This document shows, piece after piece, positions 8,535 through 16,357 of a stretch of 64,000 nucleotides of DNA (position 1 is the stretch's first letter; each line of letters starts with the position of its first letter). The notes under the pieces are model-generated. The model had not been told where the DNA came from and ran no database searches. It saw nothing but the letters and a program-made list of their open reading frames with translations. The DNA comes from CAZNPU01 sp964575335 (lineage in GTDB: Bacteria > Planctomycetota > Phycisphaerae > Phycisphaerales > SM1A02), in NCBI GenBank assembly GCA_964575335.1, contig CAZNPU010000010.1, forward strand, positions 1 through 64,000, in the 5' to 3' direction. Both the position numbers and the translations under genes were made by a program.

Positions 8535-10025
8535 TTACTGCAGTCGCAGCGAGCCGAGAACCTGTCGGCCATGCGGGTCGATCATCATGGTGCGAACGCC
8601 GCCGGGAACAGCAAGGTTGTAGTCACGCAGGACGTTGATGAACTCTTCCACGTTGCGTACAGGCTTATCCATCACCTCAACGATGACCGTGCCCGGCTCG
8701 ATGCGTCGGGCGAAAAAGGTGTTGGGCGTCGTCTCCAGAATCATCACGCCGGGCGTGAACGTCTGTGCGCCATGTTGCTGAGCCAGTTCGGGGGTATTGG
8801 TCGCCATGCGCTTGATGCCGATCTGCGGGATTCCCTCATGGCTTTGGCTGGGCGGTATGCGGCCGGTTGCAGCGAGCATGTCAAGCTCGTCCAGCATGAT
8901 CTCCAGCTCGACGATGCCGCCGCTTTTTTGCTCGTGATCGTAACGCCAGATGCGCAGCACCACCGTCTCGCCCGGCAAGATTGACGAGATGGTGGAGCGC
9001 AACTGTTCGCGTGACGCCACCGGCCGATCGCCCACGTGCGTGATGATGTCGCCTATGCGCATGCCGCTGCGGGCAGCAGGGCCGTCCGGCGGGACCATCG
9101 CAGCAAGCACGCCGCTGCCGATGTAGCCCAGTTCGCGTGCGATCTCTGCGGTCAGCTCCTCCGGCAACACGCCCAGGTATCCCTTGGTCACATACCCGTT
9201 CTCAATCAGTTGCGTCACGACCGGCCGGATCATGTCGATCGGAATCGCCAGGCCGATGCCTGCAAACTGGCCTTCTTCAAATGAATGCCGCGATCGTCCC
9301 GTGGCAATGGCGGTGTTCATGCCGATGACGTGTCCGCGATGATCGGTCAGCGGCCCGCCGGAGTTGCCCGGATTGATCGCTGCATCAACCTGAATGAAAT
9401 TTTCGTACCCGGTGCGGTTGCCCAGTTCGTCGCGAATGACGCCGACTGACCGGCCCTTGCCCGAGACGACCCCCGAAGACATGGAAAAGCGAAAGTCAAA
9501 CGGCGATCCGAACGCAAAGACCATATCGCCCTGCTTCACCGTCGCGTCGGTTTCCGCGATCGTCGCCGGGTGCAGCCGTTCGGGATCCACTTTGATCACC
9601 GCAATATCGGTGGTGAAATCCGAGCCGACCATCACCGCGTCGCGCAGCTCGCCGTTATACATCTGCACCTGAATGCGCACAGCGTTTTGCACCACATGGT
9701 GATTGGTCACAATGTGGCCCTGATCGTCATACACCCATCCCGAGCCGGTTGAAAGCCCCATGCGCTGATTGCCCAGGGCGTCAAGTTCGGTGTAATGAGC
9801 GCTGACATGCACAACGCTTGGTTCAACGAGCGTAGCGATATCGCGGTAGGCCTCGTTGAGGCGAGCGAGAATGTCGTTGTTGTCGAGGTTGTGCCGGGCC
9901 TGAACGATTCGAGCGCGGGTCTGCTCATAGGTGAGTTGCTTGACCGCCTGAGGTCCGGCCAGCAAAACGACAGCGGCTGTGACGAGCACGATCAGACTAG
10001 GCCCATAACCGCTGAGCTTGCGCAT
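8535..10025 (-). CDS. HtrA/Deg-family trypsin-like serine protease with two PDZ domains
   Basis: The 496-residue protein begins with an N-terminal hydrophobic segment (LIVLVTAAVVLLAG) acting as signal anchor or signal peptide. The chymotrypsin-fold protease follows with a complete triad: His in VTNHHVV, Asp in TDIAVIKV and Ser in NPGNSGGPL. The first PDZ has the carboxylate loop GYLGV and the RIGDIITHVGDRPV core. A second, less regular PDZ-like region near the C-terminus contains PGTVIVEVMDKPVRNVEEF. This is the arrangement of periplasmic quality-control proteases of the DegP/DegQ group. It stands alone, with the ABC ATPase 57 bases downstream on the same strand. Confidence 0.92.
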   Translation of the reverse strand: MRKLSGYGPSLIVLVTAAVVLLAGPQAVKQLTYEQTRARIVQARHNLDNNDILARLNEAYRDIATLVEPSVVHVSAHYTELDALGNQRMGLSTGSGWVYDDQGHIVTNHHVVQNAVRIQVQMYNGELRDAVMVGSDFTTDIAVIKVDPERLHPATIAETDATVKQGDMVFAFGSPFDFRFSMSSGVVSGKGRSVGVIRDELGNRTGYENFIQVDAAINPGNSGGPLTDHRGHVIGMNTAIATGRSRHSFEEGQFAGIGLAIPIDMIRPVVTQLIENGYVTKGYLGVLPEELTAEIARELGYIGSGVLAAMVPPDGPAARSGMRIGDIITHVGDRPVASREQLRSTISSILPGETVVLRIWRYDHEQKSGGIVELEIMLDELDMLAATGRIPPSQSHEGIPQIGIKRMATNTPELAQQHGAQTFTPGVMILETTPNTFFARRIEPGTVIVEVMDKPVRNVEEFINVLRDYNLAVPGGVRTMMIDPHGRQVLGSLRLQ

Positions 10026-10461
10026 AATTCAGCCTTCCTTCAGGACCAACCCACACCGACTGCCGTTGTATTCGGCATTTCCGGCAGCGGGTTGCAGCAC
10101 TTGGGCTGTTTCCGGCGAGGTTTCGACCATTGCCATAGGCAGCATCTCGTCTCGTATGGCTCGCAAAACGAACGAGCCGGAGGACTTTGGGCAGCCTGCC
10201 CTGACTGACTGTAGGCCCGGCTCCGGGCCGCGGCTGTCTGCAACGTATAGCCAACAGGCATTCGGGATCGGGCGGCTCGGCGGTGAGCCAGCGTCGTGTC
10301 TGCCCATGCCGGTCCAGCACGTCGCCATGACCTGCGTGCAGCACCAGTGTACATGACAAGACGCTGCCTGCGCATCGCTGCTGGCATTTGTGCTGCCCAG
10401 GTTGCCCATGCGTTTATGCCGGTTGGACTCCGGGAGTCAAAATAAAGACTATCGTTGAACA
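10026..10461. other. Divergent intergenic region between htrA-like and ypdA-like genes
   Basis: About 436 bases separate two divergently transcribed genes. Overlapping frames on the minus strand (for example 10040-10462) are Arg/Pro-rich with no motif, and I regard them as noncoding. A GGCCCGG-CT-CCGGGCC inverted repeat lies at 10214-10229. Promoters for both neighbours must lie here, but I could not pick convincing boxes. Confidence 0.5.
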
Positions 10462-11595
10462 ATGACCAGAACTGAGAGATATGAGGCAGCGATCATCGGC
10501 GCAGGACCAATCGGCTTGGAACTGGCGGTTGCGTTCAAACATGCCGGCGTTGATTACGTGCAGTTTGAGGCAGGGGCGATTGGCGCAACCATGCAGTGGT
10601 GGGCGCCGGATACGCGGTTTTTCTCCAGCCCCGAACGCATCGCCATCGCCGGCGTGCCGCTGGTGACCGTCGATCAATCCAAGGCGACGCGCGAAGAGTA
10701 TCTGGCGTATCTGCGCGGTGTTGCGCAGCAATTTAATCTGAACATACGTTCATACACGCGCGTCGTAAAAGTCGAACGCCGTGATGATGGCTTTGCGATC
10801 TTCACGCAGCCGAGCCTTCATGGAGTAGGTGGGCCGGCAGAGCTGGAGGAGAAGATCGCAGCGGCGCATGACCAAGCCACGCCGCAAGCCGCACCGGCGG
10901 CGGAACCGGCGGTGGTGGCGCGAAACGTGGTGCTGGCGATTGGTGACATGCACCTGCCGCGCATGATCAACGTGCCGGGCGAAGACCTGCCGCACGTGAG
11001 CCATTTTCTTGGCGAACCGCATCAGTATTTCAACCAGCGCGTGCTGATCGTGGGAGGCAAGAACTCCGCGGTGGAAGCGGCGCTGCGGCTGTATCGCTGC
11101 GGCGCTCATGTCATTATGAGTTATCGCGGCAGCGAATTTGATCCGAAACGCGTCAAATACTGGCTGAAGCCGGAGCTGGATTGGCTTATCTCGAAAGGGC
11201 GCATTGAATTTCATCCGCGCACGGTCGTGAAAGCCATTCACGCGCCGCCCCGCGGCACAGTGCTGGCCAATGTGGAAGACTGTGACGACACGCGCGAGAT
11301 AGATGCTGATTTCGTCCTGCTCCTGACCGGTTACGTGCAGGATCCGACGTTGTTTGAACAGCTTGGCGTTGAGCTTGTGGGCAAGTCACGCGCACTCAGA
11401 TACGATCGCAGCACGATGCAGACCAACGTGCCGGGCGTCTACGTTGCAGGGACCGCAGCGGGCGGCAGCCAGCAACGAACGCGGCTGTTCATCGAAAACA
11501 GTCACGAACACGTGCGCAAAATCGTGCGCGCAATCAGCGGGAGCGATGTGCCGTGGCTTGTGGAATCGGAGTTCAGCACACTGGAAGAAAGCTGA
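10462..11595 (+). CDS. YpdA-like FAD/NAD(P)-dependent oxidoreductase (bacillithiol disulfide reductase family)
   Basis: The 377-residue flavoprotein starts with an FAD-binding Rossmann motif (AAIIGAGPIGLELA). It has a second nucleotide-binding motif near residue 195 (VLIVGGKNSAVEAALR) and a GxYVAGTAAGG segment near the C-terminus. The region FFSSPERIAIAGVPLVT is characteristic of YpdA/Bdr, which reduces bacillithiol disulfide with NADPH in Bacillota. Whether this organism makes bacillithiol is not shown in the window, so the thiol substrate is open. A BFD-type [2Fe-2S] gene faces it from the opposite strand 43 bases away. Confidence 0.82.
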   Translation: MTRTERYEAAIIGAGPIGLELAVAFKHAGVDYVQFEAGAIGATMQWWAPDTRFFSSPERIAIAGVPLVTVDQSKATREEYLAYLRGVAQQFNLNIRSYTRVVKVERRDDGFAIFTQPSLHGVGGPAELEEKIAAAHDQATPQAAPAAEPAVVARNVVLAIGDMHLPRMINVPGEDLPHVSHFLGEPHQYFNQRVLIVGGKNSAVEAALRLYRCGAHVIMSYRGSEFDPKRVKYWLKPELDWLISKGRIEFHPRTVVKAIHAPPRGTVLANVEDCDDTREIDADFVLLLTGYVQDPTLFEQLGVELVGKSRALRYDRSTMQTNVPGVYVAGTAAGGSQQRTRLFIENSHEHVRKIVRAISGSDVPWLVESEFSTLEES

Positions 11596-11638
11596 AGCGC
11601 TGCTGGTGCATGCTTGTGCTGCTGCAGCAAGCGCTGCA

Positions 11639-11920
11639 TCAATCTCCCTGTTCAGCGGCAGCATCTCGCTGACCGGTTTTGCGGTAGGCAGCCCGGCGCT
11701 GCGCGTAGGTTTCAGGCGACACCGGCAGGTTCGGCTCCTCGCCGCGCTTCCATTGTTCGTGCAGTTTCTTCAAAAACGGCACGCACCATTGACAACCCGT
11801 TCCTGCACCCAGGCACTCGCTTAATTGCGACGGCACGCTGGGCTTCTCACGCTTGAGATAATTCACCAGTTTGCGCTGGCTTACGCGAAAGCAAAGACAC
11901 ACGTGGTCGTCGGGATGCAT
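11639..11920 (-). CDS. BFD-like [2Fe-2S]-binding domain protein
   Basis: The small 93-residue protein has the four-cysteine arrangement of bacterioferritin-associated ferredoxin domains. A CLCF pair lies near residue 8 and C-x6/7-C-x2-C (CLGAGTGCQWC) in the middle, each followed by helical segments (VSQRKLVNYLKR, VPFLKKLHEQW). The domain binds a [2Fe-2S] cluster and can deliver electrons for iron release from bacterioferritin or act as an accessory cluster domain. No bacterioferritin gene is present here. It is convergent with the YpdA-like reductase. Confidence 0.8.
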   Translation of the reverse strand: MHPDDHVCLCFRVSQRKLVNYLKREKPSVPSQLSECLGAGTGCQWCVPFLKKLHEQWKRGEEPNLPVSPETYAQRRAAYRKTGQRDAAAEQGD

Positions 11921-12071
11921 GGGGAGCGCTCGAAGTTGATGGGCATTGGCCTGATGATTCTAGAGCGGCGTCAGCGCAATGTTATGGTCCTGGGTCATCC
12001 CGCAGGTATGAACGAAGTATCAGCAGCCGGTGTGACGCTCGTTTTGCAATATGAATTGATGGCAATGCGCA

Positions 12072-12713
12072 TCACCGCGTTGCCGCAGCGGTGGCGGTCA
12101 TGGGACGCGGCGAACCGGGCGGCGTTGCCACCGACCCTGGCGCAGGATGCCGGTCTGCAGTGGTGCGGTCCCAACTGCGGTGATAACGGGCGATGGGCAG
12201 ATCGTGATACGTGCTGCGGCAGCGATAGCACACCAGCCGCCGGCGTGAAAACAGCAGAATCGAAATATCCAGAACAAGCACGACAGCCATCGCGATGAGC
12301 ACCGGCAGGTTCGTCACCAGGCCGAACACGCCGACCAGCGCGCCGACGAACGCGAGCACCACGACAAACCCCGTGACCTGCGGAAACGCTTTTTCCTTGA
12401 AAAGATCGGGGCAGCCGCAGGCCACGCATCGCCGCAGCTGACCGGCGTCATCCAGTGCGGTGTCCCAGTTCAAAAACACCTCGGTTGACGGAGGCGGGGC
12501 GATGGCGGCGTCGATATCGTGGCGATCTGCTGCTGAAGCGTCCTGATCGCTAGGCCGCACGATGGCGCTGGCGCGCCGGATCGTCCGCTGCACGCGGCGA
12601 ATCAGCGCCGGCGGTCGAAACGGCTCAACGGTTGCGCGGGTCGGCCGCTGGGCCGGATCGACAAGAATCCGGCCGATCCGCTGTCGATTTTCATTTCGAA
12701 GCTCGATGCGCAT
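12072..12713 (-). CDS. Membrane protein with a zinc ribbon split by a transmembrane hairpin
   Basis: The 213-residue protein has one cysteine knuckle (RRCVACGCPDLF, near residue 95) and a second (LVCYRCRSTYHDLP, near residue 163). Between them are two hydrophobic segments of about 20 residues (VTGFVVVLAFVGALVGVFGL and LPVLIAMAVVLVLDISILLF). With two passes both knuckles end on the same side, so they could form one zinc ribbon. The long N-terminal region is basic and disordered-looking, and the C-terminus is Pro/Thr-rich. Function is unknown. It is 58 bases downstream of tmk on the same strand. Confidence 0.7.
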   Translation of the reverse strand: MRIELRNENRQRIGRILVDPAQRPTRATVEPFRPPALIRRVQRTIRRASAIVRPSDQDASAADRHDIDAAIAPPPSTEVFLNWDTALDDAGQLRRCVACGCPDLFKEKAFPQVTGFVVVLAFVGALVGVFGLVTNLPVLIAMAVVLVLDISILLFSRRRLVCYRCRSTYHDLPIARYHRSWDRTTADRHPAPGSVATPPGSPRPMTATAAATR

Positions 12714-12771
12714 CCGTCGATGATGGTACTCCAGACGATGCTATTCTGACATCAAAATGCCGGTCAGGCGG

Positions 12772-13437
12772 TTATCCCGTTGTCGCCATTGCCGTCAGAC
12801 GCGTTTCCAGTTCCCTGAGCAACGTGGCGAAAACGGTATCCGCATCGCCTGAAGCGTCGATCACGAGATATCGGTCCGGCTGGCTCTGCGCCTGGGCGAG
12901 AAATCCCTGGCGGACCCGACGGTGAAACTCGACGCCCTTGAGTTCCATGCGGTCCAGCAGCGGATTGAGTCGTGTGGCGGCCACGTGCTCATCCACATCA
13001 AAGATAATCGTCAGGTCCGGCCACAGCGAGCCGATTGCCACGCGGCCGACCGTCAGGATTTCCTCCTGCGTCATGCCGCCAGCCGTCCCCTGATAGGCAA
13101 GGGTGGAACTGATGAAGCGGTCGGCCAGCACCAGCTCGTTGCGCTTCAACGCCGGGCGAATGGTCTGCTCGATAAGTTGGGCCCGGCTGGCCATGTAGAG
13201 CATCATTTCGCATCGCAGGCTCATTTCGGCGTTGGCTGGATCGAGCAGGATTGTGCGAATCTGCTCGCCGATGGCGGTGCCGCCCGGTTCGCGCACCTCG
13301 GTCACTTTCACATTGTGGTCTCGGCAGTACTGGGCGAATCGTTTGAACTGCGTCGATTTGCCCGAACCATCCGGCCCGTCAAAGACCAGGAAGCGGCCGG
13401 CAAGTTGTTGAGTCCAATGATCGGTCAGCGGTGGCAT
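12772..13437 (-). CDS. tmk: Thymidylate kinase
   Basis: Tmk phosphorylates dTMP to dTDP. The protein shows the P-loop FDGPDGSGKSTQ near its N-terminus, the REPGGTAIGEQIR dTMP-site motif, the LADRFISSTLAYQG DR motif, and a lid region DRMELKGVEFHRRVRQGF. I set the start at the ATG at 13437, giving 221 residues (family ~205-215). The frame is open to 13635, but the extra N-terminal 66 residues are Arg/Cys-rich and unlike the family. Downstream is the zinc-ribbon membrane protein. Confidence 0.93.
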   Translation of the reverse strand: MPPLTDHWTQQLAGRFLVFDGPDGSGKSTQFKRFAQYCRDHNVKVTEVREPGGTAIGEQIRTILLDPANAEMSLRCEMMLYMASRAQLIEQTIRPALKRNELVLADRFISSTLAYQGTAGGMTQEEILTVGRVAIGSLWPDLTIIFDVDEHVAATRLNPLLDRMELKGVEFHRRVRQGFLAQAQSQPDRYLVIDASGDADTVFATLLRELETRLTAMATTG

Positions 13438-13757
13438 CGCGGCATCATGGCATTGCGATGCCGGACGGGCAAGCCGCCGAGCGCGGAGGCGTGCATATCC
13501 ACAACTGCTGCCGCACGCCAAGCTCGCACGCCGGTTCTCACGGGCGCGATGTGCAGCGCTGCGCAAACAGCGAAGATAGCAAAACTCATCAGCTTCCCCA
13601 CGCGATTGCTGGTGGAATTTTCCTATTTTCCCCACATTGTGCGGGGCGGTGCGAATAGGGCAAAACGCTTCAGGCAGCCGTCGTTTTGTAGGAATTTTCC
13701 GGTGCGCCTTGCCGATAGAACCGACGGGTGACGGCCTGCACGATACGGGAACTTTTT
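13438..13757. other. Divergent intergenic region between tmk and the PilZ-like gene
   Basis: About 320 bases with frames open on several strands but no protein-like motif. It has two short pyrimidine-rich T tracts around 13615-13635 and 13680-13700. It presumably holds promoters for both flanking genes. I see no clear -35/-10 pair. Confidence 0.4.
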
Positions 13758-14240
13758 ATGCCGATGCGCGATTCACCCAAGCCGATCGTGGACACGATTC
13801 GGATGTCGGATCGCGATTTATTGCGGCTTCTGGCGGCCGTAGATGCGCAGCATGCTGGCGAACATGGCGGGTCGGAACACACCGGCGCATTGAAAGCGTC
13901 TGTGAATCTCCCGCGAGTGCTGGTGCAGGTGACCGATGCGGGAACGCAGGCAAGCCACATCTTCCTCGTCAAGCTGCGCGACATTCACGAACATGGCCTT
14001 GTATTCATCCACGGCGCGTTCATCTACGAAAACTCGCGCTGCAATGTGCTGCTGCGAAGTGCTGACAGCAAGCCCGTGCAGCTTCACGCCACGGTGGTGC
14101 GGTGCAATTACATCGCCGGCCGTCTGTATGAGGTAACCGCTGCATTCAAGCAGCCTATTTCGCTTCAGAGCTACTGTTTCGCCGATGGCGCTCCGCTTCT
14201 CGCTGCGCTTCGCGCTGATGATGAGCATGCCTCAACGTGA
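13758..14240 (+). CDS. PilZ-like domain protein with degenerate c-di-GMP motif
   Basis: I use the ATG at 13758. An in-frame start at 13728 would add ten residues. The 160-residue product has a helical N-terminus (MSDRDLLRLLAAVDAQH) followed by a beta-barrel-like domain: IFLVKLRDIHEHGLVFIHG, then ENSRCNVLL, HATVVRCNYIAGRLYEVTAAF. The segment RDIHEHGL sits where PilZ has [D/N]xSxxG, but Ser is replaced by His, and no clear upstream RxxxR is seen. It may therefore be a non-binding PilZ or a similar beta-barrel. It is monocistronic as far as visible. Assignment is tentative. Confidence 0.55.
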   Translation: MPMRDSPKPIVDTIRMSDRDLLRLLAAVDAQHAGEHGGSEHTGALKASVNLPRVLVQVTDAGTQASHIFLVKLRDIHEHGLVFIHGAFIYENSRCNVLLRSADSKPVQLHATVVRCNYIAGRLYEVTAAFKQPISLQSYCFADGAPLLAALRADDEHAST

Positions 14241-14415
14241 CCGTGCCTGGCCTCCCATGACCGCATGATGCATCAAATCATCAGTGATTCATCATTATTG
14301 TGAGTCGTCATTGATGCGCCTGCGTGCACGGCATGTGACGATGTGTTACGAAGAAGAGCGCATCGGACACTGCCCGTAAGCGCAAAAATAGGAATGTTGC
14401 CCCACATCACCATAA

Positions 14416-14434
14416 CGATGCACATCATGCATCG
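14416..14434 (-). terminator. Possible terminator after clpS
   Basis: CGATGCA (14416-14422) and TGCATCG (14428-14434) form a perfect 7-bp stem with a 5-base loop, 36 bases past the clpS stop on the minus strand. The following TTAT is only a weak T tract. Confidence 0.35.
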
Positions 14435-14470
14435 CCGGCGTTCAGGCCTGCGAAAAGAGTGCTGCCGGAA

Positions 14471-14830
14471 TCACGTTGCAGCTTCGATGGTAACGGTAAG
14501 GCCCTTGCTGGCGAACTGTTCACTGAGCAGTTCCGCGTGCTCGCGATGGGTCGTCAAAAGCAACGCAAGCCCCGTTTTGTGGGCCTCAAAGGTCCGCAAC
14601 AGGGCTTGACGGGGATTCAGTGTCGTAAGTGCGAGAATGGTTTCGACGACATAGCCGATATCGTTGACGTCATCGTTGTGCAGAAGCACGTTCCAGGGCG
14701 GAAGCTGATCGACACGAGGTGGGGCTTGACGAGGTTTGGTTGTTGTTGTGGTGGCCCTGCGATTCTGATCTTTCTTGCCCGGTGGCGCGGTAACCGACGC
14801 CTGTTGCTGCTCAACTTGTTCCTGTGCCAT
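14471..14830 (-). CDS. clpS: ATP-dependent Clp protease adaptor ClpS
   Basis: ClpS delivers N-degron substrates to ClpAP/ClpCP. The ATG at 14830 is preceded by AAGGAG with 6-7 bases spacing, which decides the start over the upstream Met at 14851. After a 45-residue Gln/Thr/Pro-rich N-terminal tail the core domain reads PPWNVLLHNDDVNDIGYVVE, with the conserved Asn-Asp-Asp of the N-degron pocket. VETILALTTLNPRQALLRTFEAHKTG and the C-terminal AELLSEQFASKGLTVTIE strand follow. ClpA/ClpC is not in the window. Confidence 0.93.
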   Translation of the reverse strand: MAQEQVEQQQASVTAPPGKKDQNRRATTTTTKPRQAPPRVDQLPPWNVLLHNDDVNDIGYVVETILALTTLNPRQALLRTFEAHKTGLALLLTTHREHAELLSEQFASKGLTVTIEAAT

Positions 14831-15044
14831 CGTCGGCTCCTTCACGAACACTGCTTCAACTCAAAGCCATGGTAGGCACTGATTAAGGCTCAGGCACGCA
14901 TGTGCAATCCTGAAGAACCCAGACAGTCTAGGCTCGCATGGGGAACTTCAGGCAAGCGGCAGGGGAGGATTTGACAATCGCTGCTGCGCCGATATGGCCC
15001 TGCGCGACCGCCTCCGCCCCGGCATCTCGAACGTCGTATGCAGC

Positions 15045-16166
15045 TCACACAGCCGCCAGCTGTGACTGCTCGACAAGAAATTTCACCACGTCACGCACTG
15101 CGCCGGTTTGTTCAAAGATGCGCCGCTGCCGCTGTGCGCCGGTGCCGTGGTCAATGATGTCATTCAGGTAATGCAGGTGCTGCAGGCAGCCCAGTTTTTC
15201 TGCGTACGGCTCGCAGCGTTCAATCAGCTTGCGTGCGATGACGCGTGCGGGTACCGCCTGCATGGTTTCAAAATCCACAAACAGCGCATCCATGCCGTAT
15301 CGACCAGCATGCCATTTGTTTTGCTTGGCGATCATCGGGTGCGCATCGAATTGATATGCGCCGTTGTCGATATGCTCGGAGATCGCCGCCACAAGCGATT
15401 GCGTCAGTGCGACGATCCCCAGCATATGCCGCAGGTTCAGCGGCATGTCCATCACGCGCATTTCCACCGTGCCAAAGCCCGCATGCGGCCGCACGTCCCA
15501 CCAGATTTCACGGATGGAACTGATGAACTTTGTCTTGATGAGATGATCCACCAGCCACACGTATTCCGACCAGTTTCGCATTGTCTGCGGCATGCCGGCA
15601 GTGGGCAGCGATTCGATGACCTTTGAACGATAACTTTCCAGCCCCGAATCGCGTGCACACCACAGCGGCGAATTGGCGCTCAGCGCAAGCAGCGTGGGAA
15701 TGTGCTTGAGCAATCGATCGCACATATGGATCGCCTTGTCGCCGGTGTCAACGCCGACATGAACGTGCAGACCGAAGATCAACAGCCGCCTCGCGACATC
15801 CTGCATCGTGTCCAGCAGCCACGCATAGCGCTCCCCGGGAGTAACTTTCTGATCCTGCCAGCGGCTGAATGGATGCGTGCCAGCCCAGACGAAGCACAGC
15901 CCCAGGCTTTCCGCGGTGTCTTGGGCCCACAGCAGTTTTTCGGTCAGGTCGGCTTCCACTTCGCCAACTGTCTGACACACGCCGGTGTTGATCTCGCAGT
16001 AACTCTGCATGAACTCCGGCTTGATGGAATCCTTCCATTTGGCCGGTACGCGATCGAGAATTGACTGGATGGAGTTGGAAAGCGCGCCGGTTTCCGCATC
16101 AAGAAGTTGCAACTCTATTTCAACGCCAAGCGTGTGCGTCGGGTTGCCATTGAAGATCTGGGGCAT
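15045..16166 (-). CDS. GCS2-family carboxylate-amine ligase (YbdK-like glutamate-cysteine ligase)
   Basis: The 373-residue enzyme belongs to the glutamate-cysteine ligase GCS2 family of ATP-grasp-like carboxylate-amine ligases. Visible motifs are TLGVEIELQLLD at the N-terminus, EINTGVCQTVGEVE, WAGTHPFSRWQDQ, the metal-site strand FGLHVHVGV and GTVEMRVMDMP. E. coli YbdK has weak gamma-glutamylcysteine synthetase activity. In other bacteria the family makes gamma-glutamyl amides or cofactor thiols. The substrate here is unknown. No glutathione synthetase is adjacent. Confidence 0.88.
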   Translation of the reverse strand: MPQIFNGNPTHTLGVEIELQLLDAETGALSNSIQSILDRVPAKWKDSIKPEFMQSYCEINTGVCQTVGEVEADLTEKLLWAQDTAESLGLCFVWAGTHPFSRWQDQKVTPGERYAWLLDTMQDVARRLLIFGLHVHVGVDTGDKAIHMCDRLLKHIPTLLALSANSPLWCARDSGLESYRSKVIESLPTAGMPQTMRNWSEYVWLVDHLIKTKFISSIREIWWDVRPHAGFGTVEMRVMDMPLNLRHMLGIVALTQSLVAAISEHIDNGAYQFDAHPMIAKQNKWHAGRYGMDALFVDFETMQAVPARVIARKLIERCEPYAEKLGCLQHLHYLNDIIDHGTGAQRQRRIFEQTGAVRDVVKFLVEQSQLAAV

Positions 16167-16288
16167 GGCCGAGCGCGCCTCCGGTAAGGAAACATTATTC
16201 AGGATACCAATTCCTGATCAGATTCCGCAATCACCAACTTGCATAAATATTTCACCACGCCCGGATCCGATGCGCCGAATTCGGTACG

Positions 16289-16321
16289 CCGGGTCTGACG
16301 AACGAAGTGAGGAAGACCCGG
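16289..16321 (-). repeat. Hairpin 3' of the amidohydrolase gene
   Basis: CCGGGTCT (16289-16296) and AGACCCGG (16314-16321) pair perfectly over 8 bp around a 17-base purine-rich loop. It lies 36 bases beyond the minus-strand amidohydrolase stop, with no T-run, so it may be a 3'-end-stabilising or REP-like element rather than a simple terminator. Confidence 0.5.
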
Positions 16322-16357
16322 TTCACTCCCCACCCCACACAACACCTACTTCACCGC

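Noticed and set aside
10040..10462. Overlapping minus-strand frames upstream of the HtrA gene
   Set aside because: Several mutually overlapping frames with biased Arg/Pro composition and no ribosome-binding site or motif.
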